A stretch of 64,000 bases of DNA from Gavia stellata (taxonomy: Eukaryota; Chordata; Aves; Gaviiformes; Gaviidae). How positions within the stretch are numbered: position 1 is the first letter of the stretch; each line of letters starts with the position of its first letter. A model generated the notes under the pieces. That model was not told the origin of the DNA. It worked only from the letters and a program-made list of their open reading frames with translations, and ran no database searches. The position numbers were made by a program, and so were the translations under genes. Below, piece after piece: positions 63,746-64,000 of the stretch. The stretch is taken from the NCBI RefSeq assembly GCF_030936135.1, contig NC_082597.1, positions 72,522,495-72,586,494 on the forward strand, given 5' to 3'.

Positions 63746-64000
63746 CATACCGTTGGACAGGGTTTATGTGTAAAATGATTTAAATGCTGTGATGTTGGAT
63801 TGGTTTTTGTACGAAAAGGGGTTGCTGTATGTTTTCATGTTGTAGCAGTAATTGAAAGCCATTTTAGTCAAGAGTTTTACCAACAGGTACTATCTTCAGA
63901 AATTTACAGTGAAAGCTTGTGCAGGTTTCTTTTTGATAGTAAGATAACTTTCTTAACATGTTTACGTAATCACAGAGAACAGAAAGTTCTGTTTGACTCA

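Larger units (their letters stand above)
1..64000 (+). other. PLEKHA5: Partial PLEKHA5 gene body (window lies inside the gene)
   Basis: All three recognised coding exons belong to PLEKHA5 and read left to right. No initiator exon, WW1 exon, stop codon or 3' UTR of the gene was recognised, so the window appears to sit inside the transcription unit with both ends outside. That the first 53.6 kb belongs to this gene is inferred: the exon holding the first half of WW2 must lie upstream, and I found no sequence encoding it (the segment around GWEEAYTFEGARYYIN in family members) in any + frame here. If a short exon was missed, the intron layout changes but not the gene identity. Confidence 0.75.

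Noticed and set aside
1..64000. CRISPR arrays, operons, prokaryotic promoters, ribosome-binding sites, tRNA and rRNA genes
   Set aside because: Vertebrate intronic DNA; none of these signatures was seen.

Overview
The window is animal nuclear DNA, almost certainly from a bird. It is AT-rich and intron-dominated, with vertebrate splice signals. It carries several CR1 LINE copies, and two of them end in the 3' terminus typical of avian CR1 (reverse complement of a '...TTCTGTGA' tail next to 'TTGGAAGGGACCT'). No bacterial, plasmid or phage features are present, and no CRISPR array, operon or tRNA/rRNA gene was recognised.

One protein-coding gene is supported, on the + strand: PLEKHA5 (pleckstrin homology domain containing A5). 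Three consecutive exons are visible at 53617-53700, 54673-54793 and 61144-61248. Splice sites and reading phase agree across all three. Joined, they encode about 102 residues: the second half of WW domain 2, a Ser/Thr/Lys-rich linker, a basic stretch and the first strand of the PH domain. The earlier exons (WW1 and the first half of WW2) and the rest of the PH domain, coiled coil and C-terminal regions lie outside the window.

Layout: 1-53616 is one long intron as far as I can tell. Within it lie an old antisense CR1-clade LINE (about 9350-10130), an antisense CR1 (about 26067-26960), a sense CR1 (about 29630-31000), another old antisense CR1/L3-like LINE (about 32700-33420), an unclassified CpG-bearing stretch (33421-34440), and a cluster at 42.2-43.4 kb. 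That cluster holds two perfect hairpins, an old amniote dispersed repeat and a block of transcription-factor-like motifs. 53701-54672 is a short intron. 54794-61143 is a 6.35 kb intron with nothing recognised. 61249-64000 is the start of the next intron and holds an antisense CR1 at about 62720-63745.

The many other open frames of 60-185 codons have no recognisable family and behave like chance frames in AT-rich introns. I saw no convincing undescribed biological system. The items most worth checking are a phase-compatible open candidate exon at 52815-53015, the twin hairpins at 42247-42321 with the motif block downstream, and the two very old LINE fossils.
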